In this document: positions 46,280 to 59,020 of the stretch, piece by piece
How the letters are laid out: every line of letters starts with the position of its first letter
How positions within the stretch are numbered: position 1 is the first letter of the stretch
Assembly: GCA_037176845.1 (NCBI GenBank)
Contig: JAYKXP010000121.1
Coordinates: forward strand, 62,001-126,000
From: Paramarasmius palmivorus
Taxonomy: Eukaryota > Basidiomycota > Agaricomycetes > Agaricales > Marasmiaceae
Length of the DNA: 64,000 bases
Reading direction: 5' to 3'
Notes under the pieces: generated by a model
What the model saw: only the letters and a program-made list of their open reading frames with translations
What the model was told of the DNA's origin: nothing
Databases searched by the model: none
Made by a program: the position numbers and the translations under genes

Positions 46280-46639
46280 TGGATCCGACAATAAATGTTC
46301 TGGAAAGGTGCTTGCTTTTTAAATGCTTGATTTGCTAGACAGGTAGACTGAGACATGGGCTGTGACTTACCTGAGCGGGGGTTCAACAGTAATCAATCCC
46401 ACTGAGATGGAAGTTTAATTCAGTATCATGTTGAAAGGGAGATTGTAACGAGTAGCATATACTATTCTGCTGATCAACGGGCTCGGAAGCGAAATATCAA
46501 GGCTGCGGGAAGGCCAAAATGCAGACTCTTCATTAACGCTGTCGAGGTCATCCATGTCTGTTTAGAGGGTTTGAGCCCTTGCCTAGCTCAATATATAGGA
46601 AGTAACCCGCCCTGGAGGCATTACCTTAATCAACATCTC

Positions 46640-47060
46640 CAGGAAAGACAGCGTGAATACCATCACTTGCTAGTCGGTTCCGAAGCGATGCTTGTCCGAA
46701 GAACGCGAAACTGAGAAGGAGCAGGAAATCCATGGCGCGTGCGACTGGTCTTGTGGAGATTCACAGGGCTTTGAGTGACCGAGGTAAGTAGCTTGATGAG
46801 ATAGTGTGCAATGGTGTATCTGCTGACCAGGTTCGGGAAAGAGAGCGGCTTTGGTGAATGGTTGATTAGATGTACTGCTAAAATTAGGGCTAAGTGAAAA
46901 TTGCGAGGTCAAGTACCGAGCATGCTTACCAGGCCCATGATTATCATGTAGCACCCTGGAGAATAGGCAGGAAAATGGGCCCCTGCGACATTGCTGATAC
47001 TGATGATGGTTGGCTGAAGGAACACAGCTGTCAGTGTCACACGGCGACGTTGTTCCGCTT
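46640..47060 (-). pseudogene. fragment of a membrane protein
   Basis: One minus-strand block reads LTAVFLQPTIISISNVAGAH and FPAYSPGCYMIIMGL and ends at a GTAAGC donor (about 46930). It resembles the last helix of the neighbouring 7TM-type gene. No full gene can be assembled from 46.4-48.3 kb, which otherwise shows only short frames. Confidence 0.3.
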
Positions 47061-48789
47061 ACTAGTACACGTGATTCGGATAAAGCCGAAAAGAACCTCA
47101 GCGCAGCGACTCTACACAACCTGTAAGTCCTCCAACCAGTCGATAATTTCTGTTTTAGCGTTTATGCGATACTGTACAGCTTATGACCCTACGACCTTTG
47201 CAATATTCTATAATCGGACTACATAGACCACCAAAGTAATGGTAGGCACACGCGCGGGCTGTGAGCCTGGAAATGATTGATTTTGGGCGCCGATTCTAAG
47301 TGTACTTGTAACGTCTCAGCCCACCCTGTAACACCGTTCATTGACGCCCATCAAACATTCCTAACAGATAACTGTGTTTGTAAGAGCCAAGACATTGAGA
47401 GGCTCGTGTTCGTGAATTGCTCGGGCGGCGCAGAGCCGACTGTATGCTAAACACCTTCGATGGATGTATCAAACCTAAACACATTCTTCGGATCCAACTC
47501 CCCCTTGTTTCTGCAATCACGGATAATGGGTTGAGAAACACCGTTGTTATCCCTATAAACCGCACGCTTACAGGATGCAGAGCGAGAAGGGAAAATGACA
47601 GCGTACAATCTGGTAGCCTGGCATCGACATAGTTTGCATGTGCGCTATAAGGTCGACATCATTAGCAATTCTTCTCGGGAAAGACGAACGGAAGCCTTAC
47701 CCATAATCCCAGTCACCAGGCATGTTATTCACGACTGTCAACTATCCCACCTATGAATCCAAATATACTATTGTCCTAGGGTGGGAGTAGATCGCCGGTG
47801 ATTGCGTAAGGCTGGAAAGCGAAGAGACTATTCCGCCGCCCAAAAGCGTTACAGCAAACCCATGAGTACAATAACATGTCGAAGCAAACAAGAGCATACC
47901 GTATCAGAATCAAACCCGACATGACTCGCTATCTTTGGGGTACGCACGTGAACCAGCCTTGTGCGATGATTGACTCATGCCCGATATCAGCACGTGTCAT
48001 CTCGAGGCTTTTTGGGACGATGGGTGAGTACTTTGAAGTCTTGGCATCGGTATCGATAAGGTCATTCGTAACGGGAAGATAAGAGGAAGCGGTGATAGAA
48101 CATTGTCAAGGTGAAAGGAACCAGTACGCGAATGATATAAATAGATCACTGTGAGTCGAATCGTGAATGTCGTATCTTTTCAAGAGCAGCGATTGAGAAA
48201 ATACTCCTGTAATGACGTTGAAAGCCACCGTCGACGAGATTGATTAAATGAGGCATCAGGGAAGTCGACAGATTCAATCGGCATCATCCTTCATTCTGAG
48301 GCTTTTACAAAGCCTACATCGTCAAAGGCATTCAAGATGAGCGCAGAATAGGAAATTTTGTCGTTGTCTTTGCGATGGAGAAGAACCCGCATTGACTGCT
48401 GTTGAACGCAGCAGTAACAGGTGGACGTTTCCTCATACACGAAAAAAGATATCGCATGTATTCGTGTTCGGAATCCAGTGGGTCGTGAAGATCTGAAGCT
48501 ACGCAAGAGATAACGAAGATCTCGCAGTCCATTCTGTTAGAGATCGAGACTATCCTGTGGCGATTCGATAGGTGACAAGGAAGAGATAATGTTCATGTCT
48601 TTCTCCACCACAACAATCGTTTCTATATCACGAAAGACGGGGTCAGACTATGTTGTATCAACGCAAGCGTCCAGGGCGAACAAGAATACAAGATCTGTAT
48701 GATCTCGAATCAATACCAAGAGGGAAAACCGACGCAAGTAACCGCATACCTACCCCTAGAGCAGTAATACGCGTAGTTTTCCTTTGTCC

Positions 48790-48915
48790 ACTCGCAAGCC
48801 TCCTTTCCCGCAGCAATACGTTCAGGATCAACATGCAAACGACAACGAGTAGCAGGACAAAGAGGGCTCCTTCACCAACGGTGGTATGCAGGGTTCGGTC
48901 TGCGGTGCGTTAGAG
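48790..48915 (-). pseudogene. isolated transmembrane segment
   Basis: The minus strand reads VGEGALFVLLLVVVCMLILN and then VLLRERRLAS, a clear membrane helix with a positive border. No flanking exons can be joined with confidence, so this is probably one more remnant of a membrane-protein gene. Confidence 0.25.
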
Positions 48916-48959
48916 CGCAGATTCTGTGGTTGGAGCATGATATAAAGGTGTAGGGACGA

Positions 48960-49300
48960 TACCTAACGAGGAGCACGTATATGAATATGCGTGTTATCCC
49001 CCTTGCTTCATCCCGAGCTAGTGATCAGGAATGAATAATGAGTGTGGATGAATATGCTCCTTGAAGTTGAAAGGTTAGCGTAGGGTGGAATGAGAGATGT
49101 TGGGTCTCTTCGAGATGAAGGAATGTGGGGGATGAATTATTGATGACTTGTTTCCGGTCCCCAACACATCCCTCTACTCCAAACCAACCCGGCAAAGATT
49201 CTTCCAAACGACAGCCACTGACTTAGGCACGGTAGGGCGTTGGCACGTTGACGTTTAGAAGCGTATGGATTGCTTCGATAGAAGGAATAGTAGGGCGAGG
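48960..49300. repeat. segment duplicated at 58690-59020
   Basis: Shared blocks include AACACA(A/T)CCCTCT followed by CCAAACCAACCCG and ATTCTTCC-AAACGAC, and the order is conserved with many small changes. Together with the R repeat that follows in both places, the duplicated unit is about 900 bp long. Confidence 0.6.
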
Positions 49301-49830
49301 CGAGAAACAGGTGAAAGCATCTCTTCTTCGCTTTGTGCGGGTATGTTGCTCTTCCGATGCTATCATCTGTTCTTCTAATTCTGAATATTATTCCTACGAT
49401 GAACATTGGGGCTGGAAGTATGTATCGTTCGGTCCGATGCAAGGGAAAGGGTTATACCTAGGTACCCAGTCATACGAGGGACAAAGGAGACGTACCTAGG
49501 TGTTCACCGAGTCATTGTGGTTGAAGGAAGGAAGCTGGAGTTCGTCAAGATAAGCAACCGGTGATAAACAAGACGAGGGAGACGTACCTCCGATTCTCAC
49601 CGAACCATTTGTTATAGCATTTCCCGAAAAGTCTTCCAATGAAACACTCGTTGATGGAAAAGATGCAAGGGACGTTTGAATCAGCCCAGGTTGGGAGTCT
49701 TGGTTGTAGTCGAGAAAAGAAAAACGAAATGACAGGGCGTAGGGTTACATGACGTCATCCCAGGCACGCTTTAATGCCGACGTTTCCTTGACTCAGTTCG
49801 CCAAGGTTCATCACAGGCTTCGCAGGATCT
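49300..49830 (+). repeat. R repeat, copy 2
   Basis: Same block order as copy 1, here with a complete CAACCGGTGATAAACAAGACG stretch, the TGACGTCA site (49750-49757) and a tRNA-like A box (TTGACTCAGTTCG, 49788-49800). The B-box half is lost after 49800. Confidence 0.7.
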
Positions 49831-49893
49831 GATCCCCTCAAACTCCTTAAAGATCACAATTCCCTTCTATAGCTATATTCTGCTTCTTTGACG

Positions 49894-50700
49894 ATGGCAA
49901 TTGCTGTTACAGCTGTCAAACTAGACGCCGGCATCTTCATCTGCACATGGGTTGCCATCCACCCCAACATTCCAACAGTGGAGAAGTTTGATCGACAGGA
50001 AGATCGATGGACTGGGGATCGATGGCATCCAGCGATCATTGTCTACCAAAACGTCGAGTTGATGGTCCTTGCGCTTCTTGCGCCGGAGTTCATGATACTA
50101 TGGGCGATGAGGCAGCGAGAGCAGGCGAAGAAGATTCGAGATAGGTTCAAGGGTGCGTATCTACGTTGATTACTCATGGCGTTGCTGAAGCTTTCCTCTC
50201 AGATTATGGATGGGGAATGCCACACGGGTTCTTCGTCATCATGGGAGGGTTCGCGTTGTATGACGGTGATGAGTTTTGTGGGTATCTGTGGGATAGAGTC
50301 CGAGGCCATCATCGGGTACGCCGACCGTATGATGGAACGGCAGAAAAACGTCTCGGGGAAATCAAGAGCTACCATAAGGAGCACAGGAAACATTGCCTTA
50401 TGAATACGGTAAGCCCTACCATTAACTCGTATATTGTTCTGCTTGAAGGAGACTTCATTACAGGGCAGTCACAATGAGCAGGCACCGGGATTACCCACGC
50501 CCTCAGAACAACATGATCATTCGTGCACCACAAACACCCCAGAGAATGAACCCCCCACCATCGACACTACACCCCCTCTCGAATTCCTTGTCGCCAAAGG
50601 CTACATAACCCTCACCGAAGATAAGGTATGCAGAGCTCAACACTGAAAGGGCGTCCTTGAATGTCCCAGAACGTGGAGTACTATGTCAAGGTAAGTAAAA
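49894..50700 (+). pseudogene. membrane protein of a common mushroom family, 3' end lost
   Basis: Exons 49894-50152, 50203-50408 and 50464 to about 50626 join in frame. The protein has IFICTWVAIHPNIP, a helix with LMVLALLAPEFMILWAMRQR, YGWGMPHGFFVIMGGFALYD, and TTPPLEFLVAKGYITLTEDK. In this family a W/M-PHGFFxxMGGF block and an FLxxKGYIxLTEDE block are followed by two or three more membrane helices. Here the next exon reads only NVEYYVK and then runs into stops, and the final helices are not found downstream. The gene therefore seems truncated at its 3' end, while its first three exons are clean. The function of the family is unknown to me. It follows directly on repeat copy 2. Confidence 0.55.
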
Positions 50701-51985
50701 TGAATCAACAAACGAAAAGGGTATGACTTACTTTCAACCTCAGGCATAACGTAACCCGAAACACGCGGCTAGCGGAGCAGACAAAGTGGTGTCCTTGAAC
50801 GAGTACCCATCAGTACCAGTCTATCGTGATACATTGGGCCTTGACTATAGGAGAATGTACTGTATTAGTAGGTGCGCAAGTGAACGATACGGAAACATAC
50901 AGCAGCACATTCGCCGTGTTATAGTCGCACAGACTAATCATTTGCGACCGCCTTGATGTGATACAGGTAGCTCCGATAGCGTTCTGGCTGACTTGGTTGG
51001 TACCCAGTTTGGTGTTGTCATCGTTGTTCGAAGGTGCAAAGGTTATCCTACAGTTTCACATTAACATCAAAGTATCTCGATGAAGAAGTTATATGGAAAT
51101 TTACCCTGGACCTGCTGGGTAATACGCAGCTATTTCTCATCATGAAGAGGAAGGGTCGGGTGTGGTAGCAGTCGAACGTTGAGGCTATGATACGTTCGCT
51201 CATTGTTTGAGGTCTACTGGGGCCATGTTAGCTGTAAGAGGAAATGGAATGTGAACAACGGAAACGCGGAAGAGGAATGGTGCAGCATGAACGAAGAGAT
51301 AACGAAGATGCTGGAACGTAGTAGAAACGGACATGCGGTAAATGAATGGGAAATAAAGTGGAGTATGAAAAGGGCCATTACAGAACAATAGCGCACACAT
51401 ACCTGACACCATCTTCTACAAGAACCCACTTTACCGACAAATACTTCACAACTGCGTTTGCTCTTCATGGTATTGGTGGTGAAAGATCACTGTACGAGAC
51501 CTGCAAGATAGGGTCAGCACTCCTTCGAGTAGTAGAGGATATTGGGACAAGGGACGGAGCAGACTCACAGGACGACAACTATTACAAGTCATATGTATCC
51601 TATCAAGCGCACTTTTTTTGCGTCGTGAGTCTTTGTACATGGATCTAATGGGAATGTGAACCAAAGGAAGGAGAGTAGGGGGAATACCACGTACGTCAGA
51701 GTCTCATTGGAAGCATCACTAATCGATACCGCAGGCGCGGCGGCAAGAGGAACGAGGAGCTGCGGGAGCGTGATTGGGGAGTCGGAGGACAAAAGTCGCT
51801 GTCTGAAGAGGAGCAAAATAACTGTAATTGGGGGACTTGGTTCCTGGTTGCCTGGCAGACTCTGAAGATGAATTGGTGAGTGGTTTCAGCGTGATAGTCG
51901 CGTAGTGTAGTCGCTGTCTATGTCGGAAGGGGTTCCTGCGTTAAACTACGTCCTAGAAAGTCACACGGTGAAACACCGCTGATAA
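50700..51985. other. no convincing gene
   Basis: One hydrophobic minus-strand frame (51589-51816) reads SPITLPQLLVPLAAAPAVSI and TLTYVVFPLLSFLWFTF and may be a remnant of a membrane or secreted protein. Nothing else rises above background. Confidence 0.3.
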
Positions 51986-51989
51986 AAAT

Positions 51990-52270
51990 GATGACGGTGA
52001 CTTACCTCTACATCAGCGAAGGTTGGGAGTCGTGGTTGTAGTCGAAGAAAAACGAAACGACAGGGCGTAGGGCGTAGGGTTACATGACGTCACCCCGGCA
52101 CGCTCTAACCCCGACCTGACCTTGACTCTGTTCGCCCACCACCCCGTATTACTATGCAATCGCTAGGTCACAAGTTCGAAGCTTGCAGGGAGCATTTGCT
52201 GAGGTTGTGTATTTTTGCTTGCCCGTGCTATGATCTATGTCCAAAGGTACACCTACGACATTCAATACTA
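51990..52270 (+). repeat. R repeat, copy 3 (3' half)
   Basis: Shares GGGAGTCGTGGTTGTAGTCG and GGGCGTAGGGTTACATGACG with the other copies, with GGGCGTA duplicated, then the TGACGTCA site (52085-52092) and a tRNA-like module (A box CTTGACTCTGTTCG about 52120-52134, B box CAAGTTCGAAGC about 52170-52182). Confidence 0.65.
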
Positions 52271-54050
52271 TCGTCGGATACATTAATGATCTTGGAATCG
52301 CCGCCGCCAGAACTTGACTGATAGGCGCGTTCTACGCTGTGGACGACATCTTGGTTCTGGAATGACGACTCCACAGCGGTGGGAATATTCACAATGAGTC
52401 GTGAGATAACGGCACATCTTGGATCAAAACCGAGGATGATGTATAAAGTAGTCATCGCTGCGAGGTGAGTGTACGAGTAACCCTTCCTCCAAGGCCAAGC
52501 TCACACTAGCAGAAAATCCGCATTAATATACGCAATGTTCGTTAGTGTCCCTTCAGTACTCGCCATCGGTCACTTTTTCCAGGATCTCGCAGTCCGTATG
52601 ACTTTTATGTTCAAATTGAGACTATCGAGGCCTTTTTTCGTGCTTGGCCGTCTGTTGCGGTAAGTTCTTCTCAATCACATCACAACGATGAATTGATCCA
52701 AATCTCGGCAGGGTATCGCCTCCACTACAATAATAATTAGGGTGGCACTAGGTATTAGTATCAACGATGTAGATAGCCATCGGACCTTGCCGGTGGATTA
52801 ACGATAGTAAAGGAATGATAACTGGAGCCCAACGACAAGATTTAACTAGTTCATGATTCGAATGTGCTTGTCAATGGGAGATCGAGACGAATTTGATATC
52901 AGACGACGAACATGATGTGATAGTTCCATGGTTGCCTCCGCCCGAATAACCCATCTTTACTTCTGGGAAATATCCCACGTCCCACAGATTGGCTATTTGG
53001 ATGGCGAGTTTGACAATTATCGCCGTGATTTCTGGTATTCAATGATGCGATCTCCCACGATGGTTTTAGGCACTCGGAATGTAGACCAACAGTTTCAAAA
53101 TTTGACGTTAGCAGAATGAACGATGATGGGCGCTCAAAAGGAGTTTTCCGACGACATTGTATGATCGTGAGATTGAATCGCGGCAGATTGAAGTTTTGAG
53201 TGTATTGTAGAGCGCAGGAGAAAGAGAAATGCAACTGGTGGCAGGCAACGGGCATCGGAATAATTAGATTGGTTGGCCAAAACAAAACTCATCAACTCTC
53301 ACTGGTAATCCCCATCAGGCCTAACCCTGGATTATCCAGACTGATTGATATCGATCATCCGATGTGGAGGAACAGCCTGAGAATGAGCATATCAGTGGGC
53401 GTGGCTAGACTTCACGCTGTTCTCGGTAGGCATGAAGTAGAGTGGGAAGAACGATTTCCTGAAGATTGCACCTGGGATGTGGCCCTAAACACGTTCGCAT
53501 TCAACCTTCACGTCGTTTCTCTCAGACTCGGATACTCTAATCTTGTCGTGGGTAAAGAATATGCTGATGGTTCCCAGATTCATGTCCACTCCCGTTTCAT
53601 CGTGATTGGTCTTAGCTGTATAACAATTCTCATCTTGACTCAGCAGAGAATAAAGATGATGACTACCATACACACGGCATTGTTTGCTTCATCCGCAATT
53701 GAAATGGTTGGATCCCACTATATGATAGCCGAAGAGACTTTGTCTCGTAGATACAATCGTCCTTATCATTACCATATCTACGAATCATATTTCCATTCTA
53801 TCTCTGAACCACTAAATTTCCTTTAGCGTCCCAGACTGACTTCTCTAGAAATACTACAACCATTAACAAGACGGGATAAACACTCTGCACCTTACTCGTC
53901 AGTGCATTGAAGAAACCTAGGCAAGCTAGTAACCCACCACAACACCGAAACTAAGAGTCGCTAATACGGAGAGGGCACAGTTCCACCCAAGAGAGTCTTT
54001 GTGTGCCTCCACTAGGACAGTGGTAGATATTCCGAAAAGCACCTGGGCAT
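52271..54050. other. no convincing gene
   Basis: The longest plus-strand frame (53200-53826, 208 codons) has no ATG at its start, though it contains a hydrophobic run (FIVIGLSCITILIL). I recognise nothing in it; it may be decayed coding sequence. Confidence 0.3.
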
Positions 54051-54059
54051 CGATTGTGT

Positions 54060-54888
54060 TTGTACATTAACGCCCGCTCAACCCTTCGACATCCAGACGC
54101 ACCAGCATCAGTGTATACACAGCACCACTTTCCACGATGATCACCAGGATTCTCTCGGGCTGGGAACGATGACTACCAGAGTTAAGATACTGACGGACAG
54201 CCTTTTGATGCAACCTATTTATAGCAGAGCGAATTGAGATAGTTGAAGAGACCTGCACAGGCCAACCAATTGGGACTCACCAGGTGAAATACCATAACGG
54301 CACCAACGTTACGATATTGGTACATACAGTGAGCACCCAAGTCGCCACTACGACTGGCACACACTGCTCCGAGTCCATCCGGTTAGAACTTCCACCGCCG
54401 AGATAGCAACCGACTAGTGCTACATCGGACACTATAGACGAAGTTATAGGTAATTAATACAGAAAGCAAATCTGCGATGCGCACCTGCGGTACATATCAA
54501 TAAAACCAGGGGAAGAATCATCATGTTCTTGTTTTTACAAAGCACCGAAGCTCGCCAGAGCATGACCGCATCTCCGATCAAAGACTTTTCGTGTACAACT
54601 CGGTATTAATCTAGGATGCGTGATATAAATATCGCTACTTACGTTTATCCAATAGATGAGAGTCAGTAGGGGCAGGAGTATGCCCGGCGAAAATGAAGGT
54701 TGTTCCGGGTCAAGCTCTCCAGCTACAATCTTTGCATGGACTATGATAAACATAGTCCCGACAAAAAGTGGAGCAATTGATAATATCCACATGATAATCA
54801 TTGCTGAGACTAACACGTATCGTACGGTTGAGAAGTTGGATGGCAATTGCTTCCGCCTATGAATGGAGTTAACGACTGTGCGAGACAT
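54060..54888 (-). pseudogene. 7TM-like membrane protein remnant
   Basis: Three minus-strand blocks: VRYVLVSAMIIMWILSIAPL and LLPLLTLIYWIN ending at a GTAAGT donor (about 54888-54640), WVLTVCTNIVTLVPLWYFTW (about 54350-54290), and ILVIIVESGAVYTLMLVRL (about 54155-54090). The xIxESGxxYxL motif is the hallmark also seen in the gene at 44925-46279. The intervening exons cannot be read in frame, so this copy is most likely dead. Confidence 0.45.
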
Positions 54889-55689
54889 AAAGATACACTT
54901 TACTGGATAGTCACATAGACATATAGGAGGATAAATTGTGCGCCTTTGAGATTATGGAAGTGATGAACATGCCATGGTTTAAAAAACGTCCGCAAACCCA
55001 CCACAACAAGGTCCTGATAGTGCGACCGCTGCGCTCGACATGAGAATCTGTTGGCTGATGTGCTGCAGCCCTTGGTCAGACAAGGGCATGATGGCAATTT
55101 GGAATTGATCTTTGTGCATGACTCACTTTTATGAGAGCGCCTGCGGATGCAGTACAATCAAACCTTTCATTGAGATCAGACCGTAGACACAGCAGTGGCA
55201 TCAGAGATGATGAGCCTCACGACGACGGCAGAGAGCGGGTATCTCATAACGATTATCAGCGAGAGAACGTCGCCAAGGGAAGGGTAAGATTGGACACTCA
55301 CCGGATTCCATTGGGATTCCATCTTGTTTTGAGGGCGACCCATTATGTGTTAGGTAAAAGGGGGAAGTCGTCTGGAAGAGAAACAGCCGGGTCTTCGCAA
55401 GGAAATGACGGGAGAGCGATTACCATGCGTCCTTGCTCTCGTGGGGAACCATTCTTACCCACAATCTCAATCTTCCACATTTCATTTCCGTGGATCGAGC
55501 GAATATAAGATTTGGAGCAGTGTGGCCGTCTTGAACACGTACTGCCAGTGAGTGCTGAGCAGAAATCTGCTCAGGAACAAATGAATCCGAGTCGCAGTCA
55601 TCTCATGCAAACAGTGAGCACCCCAAAGCTGCACTTCATCCTAGAGTCCCATCTAGTCATTGCCTCGCAATAGTACGAAAATCCACGGT

Positions 55690-56280
55690 GGATCCCGATG
55701 AGATTCACGTTCCGTTTCCTGTTGCCGCACTTCCTTGGCCCAGTTCGCTACACCACTGCCGCATTGTGGGATGACCTACTGAGGCAGCAAGTTCAAGTCT
55801 TGCCGGGCGCATTAGGTAGCCGCGACAGGAGTACAATTTTTACTTGCACGATTTCTTTTCTTCGTAGCTTCAATACTCGGAGAAACATGAGGTGCGAGGT
55901 TGACAAAATGGCATGAGTGACTTCGAATGGATGCGGGAATCGAGCCGGTGAGGTGAAATGTCCATGTCCTCGGCAATTATCTCTCAAAGTACTGTAACTT
56001 CAAGTTCCAACGGAAACAGTGATTATGCAACACGTTTATCTGTCCTGCTCAAGGCTTTATGAGACAAGAAGAATCTGAATTCAATTCACAACCGAGCTAG
56101 GCCGAAAAGAGTGAATTGTTTCCCAACGCTGTGACAGTTCGAAAATGGCTTCAGGTGAGTTTCATTGCAATCTACTAGCAGAATGAACGAGTATTGAGGG
56201 ATGGTGAGTGAGGTAGTAACACCGTTACGAATTATGAAGTAAACCTATAGATGCCATGACCAACCTTGTATTATCCCCGT
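55690..56280 (+). repeat. duplicated segment D, copy 1
   Basis: Matches 60085-60695 over nearly its whole length, including TTGTGGGATGACCTACTGAG, GACAGGAGTACAATTTTTAC, CTTCAATACTCGGAGAAACA, CCTCGGCAATTATCTCTCAA, and TGAAGTAAACCTATAGATG. It has small insertions and deletions against the other copy. Confidence 0.75.
55727..55811 (+). repeat. tRNA-like (SINE-type) module, copy 4
   Basis: An 85-nt block: A box TTGGCCCAGTTCGCTA, a 4-bp CCAC/GTGG stem, and a perfect T-arm (GCAAG-TTCAAGT-CTTGC). The outer stem pairs only in part (GCAC...GGGCGC) and the anticodon loop is not canonical (9 nt, or 7 nt without U33), so it is a tRNA derivative. Confidence 0.6.
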
Positions 56281-57289
56281 CATGACACCTATCGATACAG
56301 CAAGTGTAAGGGGGCTTGTACGCCGACGAGAGGCTCGATACGCGAGCGGGCAGTAACGCGAGCACGACAACTCTGTAGATTGTGATGGGAGTAAAGCACA
56401 GACAACGAATGATGTATCAGTATCTTTTCATCAGTAACAAGAGAAAACAGTATGCACTTGCAGACAGAATCTGTGTTCATGCGCGTGAATTCGGCGGCAG
56501 CGAATTGCAATGGCGACCTATCGACAATTTTGACCGAAAACTGTTGGTACCAGTCCGTTCGGTCTCGTCCTTCCCCCTTTCCGCCATCTCTTTCTCTCAT
56601 CAAAATTTACCCCGATAGTAGTAGCAGTTTGTCCTACGTAAGACGAGACCAAACGGGAATGGGCACGAGTCTATAAGACACCATAATTCGGCCGTCTTAT
56701 GGCCATCATAACGGCTTGTAACCGTCCGTGAGCACCCACCGTTATAAGCCGTAGTTGATTTTTCCGACATTGTGTCCTTTGAAATAGGTTTAAGTACTCA
56801 TGGGGGGAAAAGCCATAGAACGGTACATTTACGACTTGAGAACAAGACCACGAATCCAAAATGCAAGTGGTGAAGTAACACGGGCTATCGGCGTGAGTCA
56901 CGAATTCAATCTAGAGGTAACTACTTGATCAAATTGTGGGCTGATGTAGTGGTTCTACTGGACAGTGGAAATCAGATTGTGATGCCGACACCCGAGCTCA
57001 TCGACATTGATGATGAACATAAGTGTTGAACTGGAGATGATCATGACTGCTGATTTGACGGTAGCACGCCGAATAAGCACCCTGAGATACCCACTTAAAA
57101 GAACCAATGGATACCCTCAGTTTCATGATGTACCAGTTGGTTTTCCGCATAATGAGCGAGAATAGGCTCTTCTGACTTGACAGAAGCTTGCACAAGGACA
57201 GGACAAGATTGGACCCCCCTTCCCGTGCGTATCCAGGCATATTCCTCTACGCCAATATGAGCTGTTTCGTACGTACGATGTATGTGGCC

Positions 57290-57600
57290 ATTGGTTGAAA
57301 CGGATGGTCCGAAAGATGCAGGCTGTGGAGCAGCAGGGGTGCAAATTATACATTCAATATATAGATCTACACTGTATGATGATGACGTGGTATTCAAGTT
57401 GATTCTTCTATTTTCCACCTTCCAAAAGGGGGAGGAAGCCTCTCATATGTCAATGGAACTGGACTACCATCAGCACAGTATGCCGAACTTGCACTTCGGA
57501 TCGAAAAGTCTTTGCTTCTTGGAAGCAGGTACATTATGTGACGGATCCTGAACTAGGAACTTGGAGATAATAGAACCTACGATGATGCTTGTAAGTATAA
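57290..57600 (-). pseudogene. broken copy of the PPxY membrane protein
   Basis: Homologous to 63410-63720 in both DNA and protein. The minus strand still reads EVQVRHTV and then, in another frame, GSPVPLTYERLPPPFGRWKI, against the partner's EVQVRHSVDGGPVPSTYERL and PPPYGKWK. The frame change and the PPPY to PPPF change show that it is a dead duplicate. The membrane-helix region has no counterpart here. Confidence 0.7.
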
Positions 57601-57918
57601 CGCGTCTGGTATGTAGGAGGTTTCATCAGTGTAGGCCATGCACGGAGTAAGGTAGTTTCCTTACTTTATACAAAGCATACTAAGACCAAAAGCGACATGA
57701 TTACAGGAGCACCGACCTGTAATTGAACTGTTCACCGGTTTATGACAGTATTCTCCATTGATGCGGATAGTATGTGTTGCATCGATTTGGTACCTCTACT
57801 CGTAAGGAACCTCGAACATCCCATCGTTGACGTGGTTGTCGATCAGCACGATGTATAATTGCGAAGAAGGGTATTACGACGTCACCCAGAGTAAAACAGG
57901 GCGAACATGGCGATTTAG

Positions 57919-58011
57919 TACACCGTTCGGGAATCGAACCCGAGCCGCTTGCTAATAATCGCAAGACACCGCCATGGAAGGCAAGCATGATAACCACTTC
58001 ACCAACGGTGT
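57919..58011 (-). tRNA. tRNA-Gly (anticodon UCC) with a 21-nt intron
   Basis: The minus strand folds as a full cloverleaf. The acceptor is ACACCGT/ACGGTGT, the D-arm GTGA/TCAT, and the anticodon stem CTTGC/GCAAG, with a loop starting C-T-TCC-A. The T-arm is TCGGG-TTCGATT-CCCGA and the discriminator is A. A 21-nt intron lies directly after position 37, the normal place for nuclear tRNA introns. Without it the tRNA is 72 nt (CCA is added later). The A box (GTGAAGTGGTTATCA) and B box (GGGTTCGATTCCC) are good Pol III promoter matches. It is one of few clearly intact features in a decayed neighbourhood. Confidence 0.9.
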
Positions 58012-58689
58012 ACGTCGGTGTCGATGCCTGCATCAGTGATGATAGTCGATGTCAAACCTAGAGATGAAGAAACACTGCCTGAACGCCGAGGTAGTAGATC
58101 ACATTTGCCATTCTTAGTCTACAAAGGTGAATATCATATTGTATATATTGTGAAAAATCTGTCGTAAACAGTCAGACAAAGCACTCATAGAAGAAAATCT
58201 CTTGTATAGTTCTTCTCCCCCTCACACCTTCTCCCCTCGCCTCGAAATCCAGCTGTTATGGGCGTAGGGTATGCGCTGCGCTCGCTGGGGAAATTGGGGG
58301 TATAGACAACGGGAAAAGTGCCCAGGCGGGTGTTTGAACGAGACGTAGAAAGAGCTGTTGGGATTCCTCGAATTTGAGCGCGGGATGGAGGCGTAAAGGG
58401 GCGTGAGGATACCCAACGACAACACGCGTGTTATGTGCATCCCTTCTTCTCTTCGAGAAATGAGTGAGGTGAAAGGGGTGTTCGTGTTCGCATCTTCAGG
58501 GTGCTAGCGTAAGGGAAGGAGAGAGATGGCGAACCGGCAGTATTCCTCTCAAGGGGAAGGACAGTGCTTCACGAAACGACGTAGGGATCGTCTGGGTGGT
58601 AGATTCGAGAAAGTCGTGCGTTGACGGTGGAGACTTGACATAACAACGGGCTGGGATGAATACGCTTGTTGCCTTCCTCCTCCCCCGGT

Positions 58690-59020
58690 GCGTTATCCCA
58701 AGTATAAGATGAGAGGGTGGGGCGAAAAGGGTGATGTTGGGTGTCTTCCAGATGAAGGGATGTGGTGAAGGATAGGGTGCGTAGCGTGGATGATGATTTG
58801 GTTCCATTCCTCAACACAACCCTCTGCCCAAACCCAAACCAACCCGAATAGGATTCTTCCCAAACGACCGCTGTAACCTGACCACCGGACGACGACGAGA
58901 TACACGCTTGAAAGTGCAAGAACGACCAGCCAAGTGACGTAGGCAGTGTTGGGCGTTGTTGCAAAGGTGTGGGCTTCTATAGACGGAGGAGTTGGGAGAA
59001 GCGAGGAGTGATGTGAGAAA
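58690..59020. repeat. segment duplicated at 48960-49300
   Basis: See the partner copy. On the minus strand it reads TAYVTWLVVLALSSVYLVVV, a membrane-like helix, so the duplicated unit may include part of a membrane-protein gene, but no whole gene is visible. Confidence 0.55.

Noticed and set aside
53200..53826. 208-codon plus-strand frame as a gene
   Set aside because: No ATG at its start, no known motif, and it lies among decayed sequence.
57740..58033. A 97-codon minus-strand open frame
   Set aside because: It runs through the tRNA-Gly gene, including its intron, and shows no protein motif.
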